NCBI RefSeq assembly: GCF_900167345.1
Contig: NZ_FUXB01000003.1
Coordinates: 230,133-294,132, forward strand
Direction: 5' to 3'
From: Vibrio cincinnatiensis DSM 19608
GTDB lineage: Bacteria; Pseudomonadota; Gammaproteobacteria; Enterobacterales; Vibrionaceae
Length of the DNA: 64,000 nucleotides
Shown here piece by piece: positions 29,839 to 38,731 of this stretch. The position numbers were made by a program, and so were the translations under genes. How positions within the stretch are numbered: position 1 is the stretch's first letter; the number at the start of each line of letters is the position of its first letter. Below the pieces are notes generated by a model. That model was given only the letters and a program-made list of their open reading frames with translations. It was not told the origin of the DNA and did no database searches.

Positions 29839-30549
29839 ATGACTCAAGCACAAAATGTCGATCCAAACGAAATCAAAAAATTTGAAGAGATGGCTTCACG
29901 TTGGTGGGATTTGCACGGCGAATTTAAACCCTTACACCAAATCAACCCATTACGGCTTCATTATGTTTTGGAAAAGGCCAATGGCCTGTTTGGCAAAACC
30001 GTGCTTGATGTGGGATGCGGCGGTGGGATTTTAGCAGAAAGTATGGCTAAAGAAGGTGCGATAGTCACTGGATTAGATATGGGTAAGGAACCGCTTGAAG
30101 TGGCGCGCTTACACGCTTTAGAAACAGGAACGTCACTCACTTATCTCCAAAGTACGATTGAAGATCATGCCCAACAATATCCCCAACATTATGATGTCGT
30201 CACCTGCATGGAAATGCTGGAACATGTGCCCGATCCTCTTTCGGTTGTGCGTTCCTGTGCTCAGCTCGTCAAACCCGATGGACACGTCTTCTTTTCAACG
30301 CTTAACCGCAACCTCCAGTCTTACTTATTTGCGATTGTGGGTGCTGAACAGTTACTCAAAATTGTCCCTCGTGGCACTCATGATCATGCGAAATTCATTC
30401 GTCCCTCAGAACTGCTTAAAATGGTGGATCAAACACCATTACAAGAGCAAGGGATAACTGGCCTACTCTATAATCCGCTGACCGATACATATCGATTGGG
30501 TAAACATGTGGGTGTCAATTATATCGTTCATACTCAATACCTAAAATAA
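29839..30549 (+). CDS. ubiG: Ubiquinone biosynthesis O-methyltransferase
   Basis: SAM-dependent methyltransferase that performs both O-methylations in ubiquinone synthesis. The 236-residue protein has motif [30 protein letters not shown], and the post-motif [11 protein letters not shown] typical of UbiG. The family starts at MTQAQNVDP, so the ATG at 29839 is chosen over the in-frame ATG at 29773. The latter would also place the TATAAT box inside the gene. gyrA lies divergent and nrdAB downstream, the same order as in E. coli. Confidence 0.95.
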   Translation: MTQAQNVDPNEIKKFEEMASRWWDLHGEFKPLHQINPLRLHYVLEKANGLFGKTVLDVGCGGGILAESMAKEGAIVTGLDMGKEPLEVARLHALETGTSLTYLQSTIEDHAQQYPQHYDVVTCMEMLEHVPDPLSVVRSCAQLVKPDGHVFFSTLNRNLQSYLFAIVGAEQLLKIVPRGTHDHAKFIRPSELLKMVDQTPLQEQGITGLLYNPLTDTYRLGKHVGVNYIVHTQYLK

Positions 30550-30976
30550 CCCGATGAAGTTCTCGTAGAAAAGAGTGAAGATAAAATCAAAACAAGAGGT
30601 TCAGATGGTCAAAGTCTAAGCCTCTTGCAGCAAGTCAATTTATCCAAAAAGATCAAGTTATTTTTTTTTGATCTGGTGAGTATAAAACCAATATCCAAAC
30701 CTCTATTTTTTACCTTTAACTCTGCTCTTTGATTGTCGGTAAGCAGCTACTAACTGAAATTTTTCTTACCCAACTTATCCACAAACTATGCAGAAACTGT
30801 AACTTGCATTCCCCCCCCGATAGCACTATCTTGTAATCCGAATGCTGATACGCCCCTATATATAGTGTTTACTCGCACGATAGGTAGGGCAAGTCCAACC
30901 ACAAAGCCAACGTTAAATTTACAAAAACCACACCAAAACACGGCTTTTATCAGTTTTGTTAGGGAAATAAAGCAGA
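30550..30976 (+). promoter_or_regulatory. nrdA control region with DnaA boxes
   Basis: A gene-free 427 bases. A perfect DnaA box TTATCCACA sits at 30775-30783, and a one-mismatch copy TTATCCAAA at 30640-30648. An inverted repeat AGATCAA/TTGATCT (30650-30674) encloses a T-run and may end ubiG transcripts. An eight-C run lies at 30811-30818. DnaA control of nrdAB is established in E. coli. Confidence 0.65.
30804..30868 (+). promoter_or_regulatory. nrdA promoter with paired NrdR boxes
   Basis: TTGCAT (30804-30809) and TATCTT (30827-30832) are 17 bp apart. A weak NrdR-like half-site, GCACTATC, begins at 30823 and covers the -10. A strong box at 30853-30868 (CCCCTATATATAGTGT) matches the NrdR consensus at 14 of 16 bases. 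The two start 30 bp apart, close to the usual 31-32 bp. Confidence 0.6.
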
Positions 30977-33259
30977 ATGAACCAACAACTTACTGTCACC
31001 AAACGTGATGGCCGCAAAGAAACTATCGATCTCGATAAAATCCACCGCGTAATCGCATGGGCCGCTGAAGGTCTAGACAACGTCTCTGTATCACAAGTTG
31101 AACTGCGTGCTCATATCCAATTTTATGATGGGATCACGACCTCAGATATTCATGAGACGATCATTAAATCGGCAGCCGATCTTATTTCAGAAGAGACCCC
31201 AGATTATCAATACCTAGCCGCACGCCTCGCTGTTTTTCACTTACGTAAAAAGGCCTATGGTCAATACGAGCCGCCAACACTCTTTGAACATGTCTCGGTA
31301 ATGGTAGAAAAAGGCAAATACGACAAACACTTATTGGAAGATTATAGCCAAGAAGAATTTGCGTTGATGGACGAGTTTATCGACCACCGTCGTGATTTGA
31401 ATTTTTCGTATGCTGCCGTTAAACAGCTCGAAGGAAAATACTTCGTGCAAAACCGGGTGACAGGTCAAATCTATGAGAGCGCTCAGTTTTTATACATTTT
31501 AGTCGCCGCTTGCTTGTTTGCGAAATATCCAAGAGCCACTCGCCTAGATTATGTCCAGCGTTTTTACGATGCCACCTCAACGTTTAAAATTTCACTACCA
31601 ACCCCAATCATGGCAGGAGTTCGGACTCCAACGCGCCAGTTCAGTTCGTGTGTATTGATTGAATGTGGCGATAGCTTAGATTCTATCAATGCAACCGCAA
31701 GCTCTGTGGTTCGCTATGTTTCTCAGCGTGCAGGCATTGGCATCAATGCTGGCCGTATTCGTGCCCTTGGTTCTGAAATTCGTGGTGGAGAAGCCTTCCA
31801 CACTGGCTGTATCCCTTTTTATAAATACTTCCAAACGGCTGTAAAATGCTGCTCACAAGGTGGCGTACGTGGTGGTGCGGCCACGGTATTCTATCCACTC
31901 TGGCATGGTGAAGCAGAATCACTGTTGGTACTAAAAAATAACCGTGGTGTGGAAGAAAACCGTGTTCGCCATATGGATTACGGTGTTCAGCTGAATAAAT
32001 TGATGTACAAACGTTTAGTTGAAGGCGGCAATATTACACTGTTCTCTCCTTCCGACGTTCCGGGCCTATACGATGCTTTCTTTGAAGATCAAGATGAATT
32101 TGAGCGTTTATATGTCCAGTATGAAAATGATCCTTCCATTAAAAAACGCAGCGTAAAAGCGATTGAGATCTTCTCTCTTTTAATGCAAGAACGCGCGTCT
32201 ACGGGGCGTATTTACATTCAAAATGTTGATCATTGTAATACTCACAGCCCATTTGATGCGAGCGTTGCTCCAGTACGCCAATCAAACCTATGCTTAGAAA
32301 TTGCGTTGCCAACTAAACCGTTGACGAATGTAGAGGACGATAGTGGCGAAATCGCGCTCTGTACTCTTTCTGCATTTAACTTAGGTGCCATTAATGCGTT
32401 GGATGATTTCCAAGAACTGGCAGAGTTAGTGGTACGAGCACTGGATGCACTGCTTGATTATCAAGATTACCCACTTCCAGCCGCACGTAAGTCAACCATG
32501 AACCGCCGAACTCTAGGGATTGGGGTCATTAATTACGCTTATTACTTAGCAAAAAATGGCGTTAAATATTCAGATGGTAGTGCTAATGCCCTGACTCACC
32601 GGACATTTGAAGCGATGCAGTATTATCTCCTCAAAGCATCGGTAAACCTTGCTAAAGAGCAAGGAAGATGTCCGGCATTTGATGAAACTAACTACGCAAA
32701 AGGCTTACTCCCTATCGATACCTATAAGAAAGATATTGATCTTATTTGTAGTGAAGCTCTGCATTATGATTGGGATGCTCTGCGTAGTGAGATTATGGAA
32801 TTTGGTTTGCGTAACTCAACACTGACAGCGCTTATGCCTTCAGAAACCTCCTCTCAGATTTCGAATGCGACCAACGGTATAGAGCCGCCTCGTGGCTATG
32901 TATCCGTCAAAGCCTCTAAAGATGGCATTCTTAAACAGGTAGTGCCTGAGTTTACCAAACTCAAAGAGAATTATGAGTTATTGTGGAATATTGGCTCTAA
33001 TGATGGCTATCTACACTTAGTGGGTATCATGCAAAAATTTGTTGACCAAGCCATTTCTGCTAACACCAACTATGACCCGAGCCAATATGACTCTGGCAAA
33101 GTCCCTATGAAGAAGTTACTACAAGACTTACTCACCGCGTACAAGTTTGGGGTAAAAACGCTTTACTACCACAACACTCGTGATGGCGCGAAAGATGATC
33201 AAAAAGATGCTGTTCAGCCACAAGATGACGATTGTGCTGGCGGCGGATGTAAGATCTAA
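30977..33259 (+). CDS. nrdA: Ribonucleotide reductase class Ia, alpha subunit
   Basis: Reduces ribonucleoside diphosphates to deoxyribonucleotides together with NrdB. The 760-residue protein starts with an ATP-cone (TVTKRDGRKETIDLDKIHR) that sets allosteric activity. Active-site cysteines appear in SSCVLIECGDS, NLCLEIALP and ALCTLSAFNLGAI. The C-terminal shuttle pair is in DCAGGGCKI. The length equals E. coli NrdA. NrdR and DnaA sites lie upstream. nrdB follows after 118 bases containing a hairpin. Confidence 0.98.
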   Translation: MNQQLTVTKRDGRKETIDLDKIHRVIAWAAEGLDNVSVSQVELRAHIQFYDGITTSDIHETIIKSAADLISEETPDYQYLAARLAVFHLRKKAYGQYEPPTLFEHVSVMVEKGKYDKHLLEDYSQEEFALMDEFIDHRRDLNFSYAAVKQLEGKYFVQNRVTGQIYESAQFLYILVAACLFAKYPRATRLDYVQRFYDATSTFKISLPTPIMAGVRTPTRQFSSCVLIECGDSLDSINATASSVVRYVSQRAGIGINAGRIRALGSEIRGGEAFHTGCIPFYKYFQTAVKCCSQGGVRGGAATVFYPLWHGEAESLLVLKNNRGVEENRVRHMDYGVQLNKLMYKRLVEGGNITLFSPSDVPGLYDAFFEDQDEFERLYVQYENDPSIKKRSVKAIEIFSLLMQERASTGRIYIQNVDHCNTHSPFDASVAPVRQSNLCLEIALPTKPLTNVEDDSGEIALCTLSAFNLGAINALDDFQELAELVVRALDALLDYQDYPLPAARKSTMNRRTLGIGVINYAYYLAKNGVKYSDGSANALTHRTFEAMQYYLLKASVNLAKEQGRCPAFDETNYAKGLLPIDTYKKDIDLICSEALHYDWDALRSEIMEFGLRNSTLTALMPSETSSQISNATNGIEPPRGYVSVKASKDGILKQVVPEFTKLKENYELLWNIGSNDGYLHLVGIMQKFVDQAISANTNYDPSQYDSGKVPMKKLLQDLLTAYKFGVKTLYYHNTRDGAKDDQKDAVQPQDDDCAGGGCKI

Positions 33260-33275
33260 CTTTGCCGTTTACTCA

Positions 33276-33308
33276 CCCATAATAGAGCATCATGTGCCCT
33301 ATTATGGG
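33276..33308 (+). other. Intercistronic hairpin between nrdA and nrdB
   Basis: CCCATAATAG (33276-33285) and CTATTATGGG (33299-33308) form a perfect 10-bp stem without a T-tract. It more likely stabilises or processes mRNA than ends it. Confidence 0.6.
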
Positions 33309-33377
33309 AATAAAACGTTACTCACTGATGATTTGTATGCCGCTTGATTAAGCAAGTGGCGAAACGGATGAAACACT

Positions 33378-34511
33378 ATGGCTTACAGTACTTTTACCCA
33401 GAAAAAAAATAACCAACTTAAAGAACCTATGTTTCTTGGCCAATCGGTTAATGTGGCTCGCTACGATCAACAAAAATATGAAATTTTCGAGAAACTCATT
33501 GAAAAACAACTGAGTTTCTTCTGGCGTCCTGAGGAAGTGGATGTCTCTAGCGATCGAATTGATTATGGTAAGTTGCCTGAACATGAAAAGCATATTTTCA
33601 TTTCTAACCTAAAATACCAAACACTTTTGGATTCGATTCAAGGCCGTAGCCCAAACGTTGCTCTGTTGCCTTTAGTTTCACTGCCTGAACTGGAAACGTG
33701 GATTGAGACGTGGTCATTTTCTGAAACGATCCACTCTCGTTCTTACACTCATATTATTCGAAATATCGTCAATGATCCTGCTGTCGTCTTTGATGATATT
33801 GTTGAAAATGAACATATCCTTAAACGCGCAAAAGACATTGCCCACTATTATGATGACTTAATCCAATACACCAACGATTACCACCGTTTGGGAGAAGGTA
33901 CTCATCAAATCAATGGCAACACTATCGATGTGAATCTCATCGAGTTAAAGAAAAAACTTTACCTATGCCTCATGTCAGTCAATGCGCTTGAAGCCATTCG
34001 TTTCTACGTCAGCTTTGCGTGTTCCTTTGCTTTTGCTGAGCGTGAGTTGATGGAAGGGAATGCCAAAATTATCAAGCTGATCGCTCGTGACGAAGCTCTC
34101 CATCTCACGGGGACTCAGCACATGATCAATTTACTGCGTAATGGTATTGATGATTTTTCATTCTTACAAATTGCAGAAGAGTGTAAACAGCAATGCTTTG
34201 ATCTCTTTAAAGAAGCCGCTGAACAAGAAAAGGAATGGGCCGCTTATCTCTTTAAAGATGGTTCAATGATCGGGCTAAACCGCGATATTCTCTGCCAATA
34301 CGTAGAATACATTACCAATATTCGTATGCAGGCGGTTGGCTTAGAGGCTGCCTATCCTAATGCAACCACGAACCCGATTCCTTGGATCAACGCTTGGTTG
34401 TCATCGGATAATGTACAAGTGGCTCCACAGGAAGCCGAGATTAGCTCCTATTTAGTGGGTCAAATTGATAATGAAGTAAAAGCCGATGATTTTGAGGGCT
34501 TTGAACTGTAA
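33378..34511 (+). CDS. nrdB: Ribonucleotide reductase class Ia, beta subunit
   Basis: Carries the diiron-tyrosyl radical that starts catalysis in NrdA. The 377-residue protein shows ligands Asp85, Glu116 and His119, and the radical tyrosine Tyr123 in SRSYTHI; all are one residue after the E. coli numbering. The second ligand set lies in [13 protein letters not shown]. The tail DDFEGFEL is the peptide that docks into NrdA. Its stop overlaps the start of the ferredoxin gene by one base. Confidence 0.98.
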   Translation: MAYSTFTQKKNNQLKEPMFLGQSVNVARYDQQKYEIFEKLIEKQLSFFWRPEEVDVSSDRIDYGKLPEHEKHIFISNLKYQTLLDSIQGRSPNVALLPLVSLPELETWIETWSFSETIHSRSYTHIIRNIVNDPAVVFDDIVENEHILKRAKDIAHYYDDLIQYTNDYHRLGEGTHQINGNTIDVNLIELKKKLYLCLMSVNALEAIRFYVSFACSFAFAERELMEGNAKIIKLIARDEALHLTGTQHMINLLRNGIDDFSFLQIAEECKQQCFDLFKEAAEQEKEWAAYLFKDGSMIGLNRDILCQYVEYITNIRMQAVGLEAAYPNATTNPIPWINAWLSSDNVQVAPQEAEISSYLVGQIDNEVKADDFEGFEL

Positions 34512-34789
34512 TGGCCAGCCTTAAGATCAACAAAGTATTGACCATTGAATCCAACGCCTCCAACACTTTACTTGAAAGTATGGAGCATGCAGGGTTACAA
34601 CCCGAATACAATTGTCGAGACGGCCACTGTGGGGCTTGTCGTTGCACTTTGATTTCTGGTGAAGTGGAATATGTTGGTTTTGCTATGGCTTATACGCTTG
34701 GTAATGAAATTTTACCTTGTATCTGTAAAGCAAAAAGCGCGCTTGAATTGGCGGACGTGAAGTACTTTCCCAAAGCCAAACGTGCTTAA
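34511..34789 (+). CDS. yfaE: 2Fe-2S ferredoxin for NrdB cofactor maintenance
   Basis: A small plant-type ferredoxin that supplies electrons to build or repair the NrdB diiron-tyrosyl cofactor. The cluster ligands are Cys35, Cys40 and Cys43 in CRDGHCGACRC and Cys70 in ILPCIC. At 92 residues it is full length for YfaE. Translation is coupled to nrdB (TAATG overlap). Its terminator overlaps the last codons of the opposing gene. Confidence 0.94.
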   Translation: MASLKINKVLTIESNASNTLLESMEHAGLQPEYNCRDGHCGACRCTLISGEVEYVGFAMAYTLGNEILPCICKAKSALELADVKYFPKAKRA

Positions 34790-34801
34790 TCGCTTTACTC
34801 G

Positions 34802-34831
34802 CAAGCCCTACTCTCAAGCCCTACTCTCAAG
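34802..34831 (+). repeat. Short tandem repeat, 13-bp unit
   Basis: AAGCCCTACTCTC occurs twice in tandem, with the start of a third copy (AAGCC) that forms the first arm of the yfaE terminator. Only seen directly; no function assigned. Confidence 0.6.
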
Positions 34832-34857
34832 CCAGAGCTACACTCTGGCTTGTTTTT
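34829..34857 (+). terminator. Rho-independent terminator after yfaE
   Basis: AAGCCAGAG (34829-34837) pairs with CTCTGGCTT (34843-34851), followed by GTTTTTT. It overlaps the 3' end of the convergent 84-codon gene. Confidence 0.88.
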
Positions 34858-35092
34858 TACCAAACAGCAAACTATCTGCCGTGCTCACTGATACGGATTT
34901 ATTCGCCACTTCTCGCCCATCATCATCAAACAACGATAACTGATAGCCATAACCTACCTTTACGGGCTCTTCTGATGGAGCATGACGCCAAAGTGAAGTC
35001 ATGTCTTGAGAATGGTGGACGAATGCTTCACCTAATATCACCTTCTGACTGGCAATTTTATACCACACAATAATTTTTGATTGATGGACCAT
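34838..35092 (-). CDS. Unrecognised small protein, 84 residues
   Basis: Convergent with yfaE. The ATG at 35092 has a perfect AGGAGG five bases upstream, so the longer frame to 35158 is not used. The product (begins MVHQSKIIVWYKI) is soluble, with beta-strand-like stretches (VILGEAFVHHS, VKVGYGYQLSLFDDDGREV) and no signal peptide or cysteines. I do not recognise the family. Good start signals and ordinary codon use support it as real. Confidence 0.7.
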   Translation of the reverse strand: MVHQSKIIVWYKIASQKVILGEAFVHHSQDMTSLWRHAPSEEPVKVGYGYQLSLFDDDGREVANKSVSVSTADSLLFGKKQARV

Positions 35093-35318
35093 CATAGCCT
35101 CCTGCCGAAATGATTCAAACCGACGTTGATGAATAAACAAGGTTAAGTTTATAAACAAATAAGCACGGTCGTATGAATCAATTCTGACGGTTTAGCAACA
35201 CTCTCAATGAATCAGGCAGTTACCATTTAGACTGATTATGCATAGAGATAACACAATATAATAAAGCTCAGTAATAAGCTTATCTTTCATTATGTTAGGA
35301 GGTTAAATCTCCGAGTCT

Positions 35319-36566
35319 TTATGATGAAACTTTCAATGCATAAGCAGGCAAATGCATATCTTTTACAACACTCGCTGAACCATAATGGGTAAATACGCTT
35401 TTACCCGAAAGATAGCGACGCAACATATCACCCGCAATGGTGCTAATCAGCTCTTTTTGCTCAGACAGTGAATACGATCGGGTAAAGGTCAATTGTTGCC
35501 CCCATTCACCTTGCGGCGTAGATAGCGCAATACAAAAGGTATCCTGATGCAAAGGCCCAGTGACAAGAGCAAGATCCGTTGAACATTTCTCTTTCGTGGC
35601 TCCCGCTAGGGCAAAAATAGCCGCAAGAGGGTCTTTCTCCCCTAGCCCTGCCTCAACTTGATGGCTGAGTATCCAGCTGTGTCCACTGAGTTGTTCTATC
35701 TGCCTATTGCTCAGTAACCACTGTGACAACCAACCTTTGGTTGCTTGTTCAGCAATGGATAAAGAGAGTCCTTTGTCAGCCATTAAATGCCCGAGATGAT
35801 CGAGCATAGGCTCATCGATACTGACGACATAAGTTTCAATCAGAGAGTGGAGGATCTGCATGAGCTTAACACGTTTGGACAAATCTTGACGGGGGCCAAA
35901 TAACTTAATCTCAATAAAAGGCAAATAAGAGCGATAACCCAGCCAATACCCTTCGGGCAACTGAAGTTTCGCCAGACGATCCGATAAACCCGATTCAGAG
36001 CTACCCAATGTATACAATTTGCTGCATTCAAGCCCAATCTGTTGAGGAAAGTTCTGCTTTAAATCTGGAAGAATTTGCTCACTGACCATTCGCTTAAACT
36101 CTTTTGGCACACCGGGAGTAAAATAGAACCAACAATCGTTGATCTGCATTTTAAACCCACACGCGGTACCGATGGGGTTATCTAAGATCGTTGATTTTTC
36201 CGGCAACATCGCCTGCTTCAGATTACTTTCTGGCATCGTTTTTTGCCGACGAGCAAAAAAAGCTTCTAGCTTAGTCAACCATTCCGAAAAGAGAACCAAA
36301 GATTGCTCTGCCGCTTGTGCCGCAGCCGCAGCACTAAGATCATCACTCGTTGGACCTAAACCGCCATTTACAATCACAACATCATTATTGAAACTGAGCA
36401 TCAGTAACTCTTCTGTCAATACAGTTTGACTATCACCAACCGTCGACCGCTTACAGAGACTAAATCCATTTTCGAAAAATAGACGGGAAAGCCAAGCCGC
36501 ATTAGTATCAAGGATATCACCGTGTAATACCTCTTCTCCTGTACTTAGCATTGCTATTTTGAGCAT
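35319..36566 (-). CDS. CinA-like protein with degenerate amidase domain
   Basis: A 415-residue relative of CinA/YfaY. The N-terminal MoCF-type domain is intact (STGEEVLHGDILDTNAAW, NGGLGPTSDDLSA, TPGVPKEF), consistent with an ADP-ribose/NAD-related hydrolase fold. The C-terminal nicotinamide-mononucleotide amidase domain is eroded. Where active PncC domains have AESCTGG, this has AEQATKG, so the catalytic serine is lost. E. coli YfaY is a similar degenerate paralogue. AAGG lies 8 bases before the ATG. A role in pyridine nucleotide salvage is possible only through the first domain. Confidence 0.82.
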   Translation of the reverse strand: MLKIAMLSTGEEVLHGDILDTNAAWLSRLFFENGFSLCKRSTVGDSQTVLTEELLMLSFNNDVVIVNGGLGPTSDDLSAAAAAQAAEQSLVLFSEWLTKLEAFFARRQKTMPESNLKQAMLPEKSTILDNPIGTACGFKMQINDCWFYFTPGVPKEFKRMVSEQILPDLKQNFPQQIGLECSKLYTLGSSESGLSDRLAKLQLPEGYWLGYRSYLPFIEIKLFGPRQDLSKRVKLMQILHSLIETYVVSIDEPMLDHLGHLMADKGLSLSIAEQATKGWLSQWLLSNRQIEQLSGHSWILSHQVEAGLGEKDPLAAIFALAGATKEKCSTDLALVTGPLHQDTFCIALSTPQGEWGQQLTFTRSYSLSEQKELISTIAGDMLRRYLSGKSVFTHYGSASVVKDMHLPAYALKVSS

Positions 36567-36926
36567 AATTGAGCCTTATCCTATTGGTGGAGAGTGAAGA
36601 AGCCTAACTCTCTCTACTTTTTCGCTATTCAGTATACCTAAATATTCGTCGAACCCGCGATGATTACTCAAAAAACATCGCTATGACTTAAGCCATATTT
36701 AGGATTAAGTACTCTAGTATGATGAATATATTCGATTTAACTTGGGCTTAAGTCAGCCTGTAGTCTTTTTATCGACAAAAGGCGTCATCTCTTTTGTGCG
36801 TAAGGTAAAATTATCGCATCTTTATCATAACGCCTATTGCAAAAATTGACTCATATCAATCTTTATTAGAAATAAACCCCTACACTCATAGTAGGAAATC
36901 GATTAGGTAATGTTCTGGAGGCCGTT
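36567..36926. other. Divergent region between cinA-like and gcvR-like genes
   Basis: A 360-base gap with no gene. It includes a 6-bp inverted repeat GCGATG/CATCGC (36657-36681) and, nearer gcvR, an FNR-like site described separately. I could not assign firm -35/-10 pairs. Confidence 0.35.
36846..36859. promoter_or_regulatory. FNR-like binding site upstream of the gcvR-like gene
   Basis: TTGACTCATATCAA matches the FNR consensus TTGAT-N4-ATCAA at 9 of 10 defined bases. It is centred about 75 bases before the start codon. Anaerobic control is an inference. Confidence 0.4.
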
Positions 36927-37436
36927 ATGAATTGTACCTTTATTGTAAACTTTGTGGGCACAGCGACTGCTGCTACCATTAAACAGCTTGCCGCCATTAC
37001 CCATGAAAACGATGGAAAGTGGCTGATTAGTAAAGTCAATTTTATTGATAACCAAGTCGCTGCCGTTATCAAAGTTGAAATGCCACTGGATAAAGCTTCT
37101 ATTGTTAAAGAAGCATTTCAATCACACCCGGATCTTCTCGTCAAGATCGTTGATTGCGAAGCGAATATCAATAAGGAAGAGTCTATTTATCAAGTTCGCT
37201 TAGATGCGAATGACCGCTTTGGTATCGTCAACGAAATCACCCATTTGTTAGATGGACAAGGCATCGGTATTCTAGATATGGATTGTCAACGAGTCTTTCT
37301 AGCGGGGGGAGGCGTAAGTTCAAACCTCTTTACCGCAACAATGGCGATTCGTTTACCCGCTGAGATTAATATTGAGGATGTGGCTAAAGAGCTAGAAGCT
37401 CTTAGTGAAGATACTCGAGTCGTCATTGAGTCGTAA
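36927..37436 (+). CDS. ACT-domain protein, GcvR-like
   Basis: A 169-residue cytosolic protein made of two ACT domains (about 1-80 and 86-165; the second opens IYQVRLDANDRFGIVNEITHLL). This is the architecture of the glycine-cleavage repressor GcvR, which binds glycine and the activator GcvA. A perfect GGAGG precedes the ATG. It does not sit near gcv genes, and vibrios also have another gcvR, so the exact role is uncertain; it could sense another amino acid. Confidence 0.82.
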   Translation: MNCTFIVNFVGTATAATIKQLAAITHENDGKWLISKVNFIDNQVAAVIKVEMPLDKASIVKEAFQSHPDLLVKIVDCEANINKEESIYQVRLDANDRFGIVNEITHLLDGQGIGILDMDCQRVFLAGGGVSSNLFTATMAIRLPAEINIEDVAKELEALSEDTRVVIES

Positions 37437-37453
37437 GTATCATTGAGAAAATT

Positions 37454-37483
37454 GAAAAGAGGGAGGTTTACCTCCCTCTTTTC
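37454..37483. terminator. Bidirectional terminator between gcvR-like gene and nspC
   Basis: GAAAAGAGGGAGG (37454-37466) and CCTCCCTCTTTTC (37471-37483) form a perfect 13-bp stem with a 4-nt loop, flanked by A and T runs. Confidence 0.88.
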
Positions 37484-37486
37484 ATA

Positions 37487-38623
37487 TTAACGATGCACCG
37501 ACCACTGCGATAATGAGCGTTTAAAATCTTGATAACCAAATTCGTTCAGCTTCTCAATTTTTCCGTCTCTGCGCTCACAATAGACTGATGGCATCTTCAA
37601 ACCATTAAACCAATTGAGTTTAACCATTGTATATCCTGCACTGTCCATGATATGCAATTTCTGACCAATTTTAAGCGGTTCATCAAACGTCGCTACGCAG
37701 AATTGGTCGCCCGCTAAACAAGAACATGAACCAATGACATATTCGTACTCACCATTCTCACAAGCTTCCAGTACCGATGCAGGTTCTTTGTAGATCAACG
37801 TATCCAAACGGTGCGCTTCGGTTGCTGAATCAACAATAGCGGTTTTCATGCCATTCTCAACGATATCCACAACAGTCACCACAAGATCGGTCGTTTTCGT
37901 GATCACGGCTTCACCGGGTTCCAGATAAAGCTGAACGCCATGCTTTTCCGCAAATCCTTTTAATGCTAAACCCAGTTTTTCAACATCGTAACCCGGCCAA
38001 GTAAAGAACACACCACCACCAAGGCTTACCCAATCTAGCTTGTTTAAGTACTCGCCAAAACGTTCTGAAATGGAATCCAGCAAACGGATAAACGCATCCA
38101 CATCTTTGTTCTCACAATTCATGTGGAACATCACGCCATTGAGGGTCTCAAATACGGCTGGATCAAGGTGATCGGCTTGTACACCTAGGCGAGAAAACTG
38201 ACGCGCAGGGTCGGCCAGATCTTGTCCTGCATAGCTTACACCGGGGTTAAGGCGTAAGCCTAAAGAAGCCTTCCCCTCCACCAAATGGCGATAAGCGGAA
38301 AGCTGAGACTGAGAGTTAAAGATCATTTTATCGCAGATATCCGCAACGTCTCTTACGTCTTCTTCACTGTATCCCACACTATATGCATGGGTTTCACCAC
38401 CAAAAGTTTCATACCCCAGTTTGACTTCAAAAGGGCCTGAGCTTGTAGTTCCATCCAAATAGGGTTTTATCAAGTCAAAGACCCCCCATGTTGAAAAGCA
38501 CTTCAGCGCCAACACCAACTTCACCCCTGAAATCTCTTTAAGTTGTTTGGCAATTTGTAAGTTAGCGATCAATTTACTTTCATCGATCATAAAGTAAGGG
38601 GTTTTTAATTCGCTCTTCTGCAT
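37487..38623 (-). CDS. nspC: Carboxynorspermidine decarboxylase
   Basis: PLP-dependent decarboxylase making norspermidine (and spermidine) from the carboxy precursors, last step of the operon pathway. The 378-residue protein is an alanine-racemase-fold enzyme with PLP lysine Lys41 in [16 protein letters not shown] and EPGEAV for phosphate binding, and the cysteine-containing [10 protein letters not shown] loop. The start at 38623 follows GGAG with 8 bases spacing; the longer frame to 38698 runs through a hairpin and is not used. Norspermidine controls Vibrio biofilms through NspS/MbaA and is the backbone of vibriobactin. Confidence 0.96.
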   Translation of the reverse strand: MQKSELKTPYFMIDESKLIANLQIAKQLKEISGVKLVLALKCFSTWGVFDLIKPYLDGTTSSGPFEVKLGYETFGGETHAYSVGYSEEDVRDVADICDKMIFNSQSQLSAYRHLVEGKASLGLRLNPGVSYAGQDLADPARQFSRLGVQADHLDPAVFETLNGVMFHMNCENKDVDAFIRLLDSISERFGEYLNKLDWVSLGGGVFFTWPGYDVEKLGLALKGFAEKHGVQLYLEPGEAVITKTTDLVVTVVDIVENGMKTAIVDSATEAHRLDTLIYKEPASVLEACENGEYEYVIGSCSCLAGDQFCVATFDEPLKIGQKLHIMDSAGYTMVKLNWFNGLKMPSVYCERRDGKIEKLNEFGYQDFKRSLSQWSVHR

Positions 38624-38676
38624 TTCATCTGCTCCAGGTGTCGTATAGAACCACACCTTATGAATCTTTAAATGGA

Positions 38677-38711
38677 AAAAACAGCCATCACTTTCCATGA
38701 CGGCTGTTTTT
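38677..38711. terminator. Intercistronic hairpin between carboxynorspermidine dehydrogenase and nspC
   Basis: AAAAACAGCC (38677-38686) pairs with GGCTGTTTTT (38702-38711), extended inside by TCA/TGA. It looks like an intrinsic terminator in either direction, so nspC may be partly attenuated relative to its upstream partners. Confidence 0.65.
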
Positions 38712-38731
38712 AGTACGACTCAAAAGTAAAT

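Noticed and set aside
30811..30818. Run of eight C residues as a phase-variable tract for nrdA
   Set aside because: It lies in the promoter spacer of an essential gene; slippage could alter spacing, but there is no sign of a switch, so it is only noted.
38624..38698. N-terminal extension of nspC
   Set aside because: The extra 25 codons cross an intercistronic hairpin, and the ATG at 38623 has a proper GGAG site and matches the family start.
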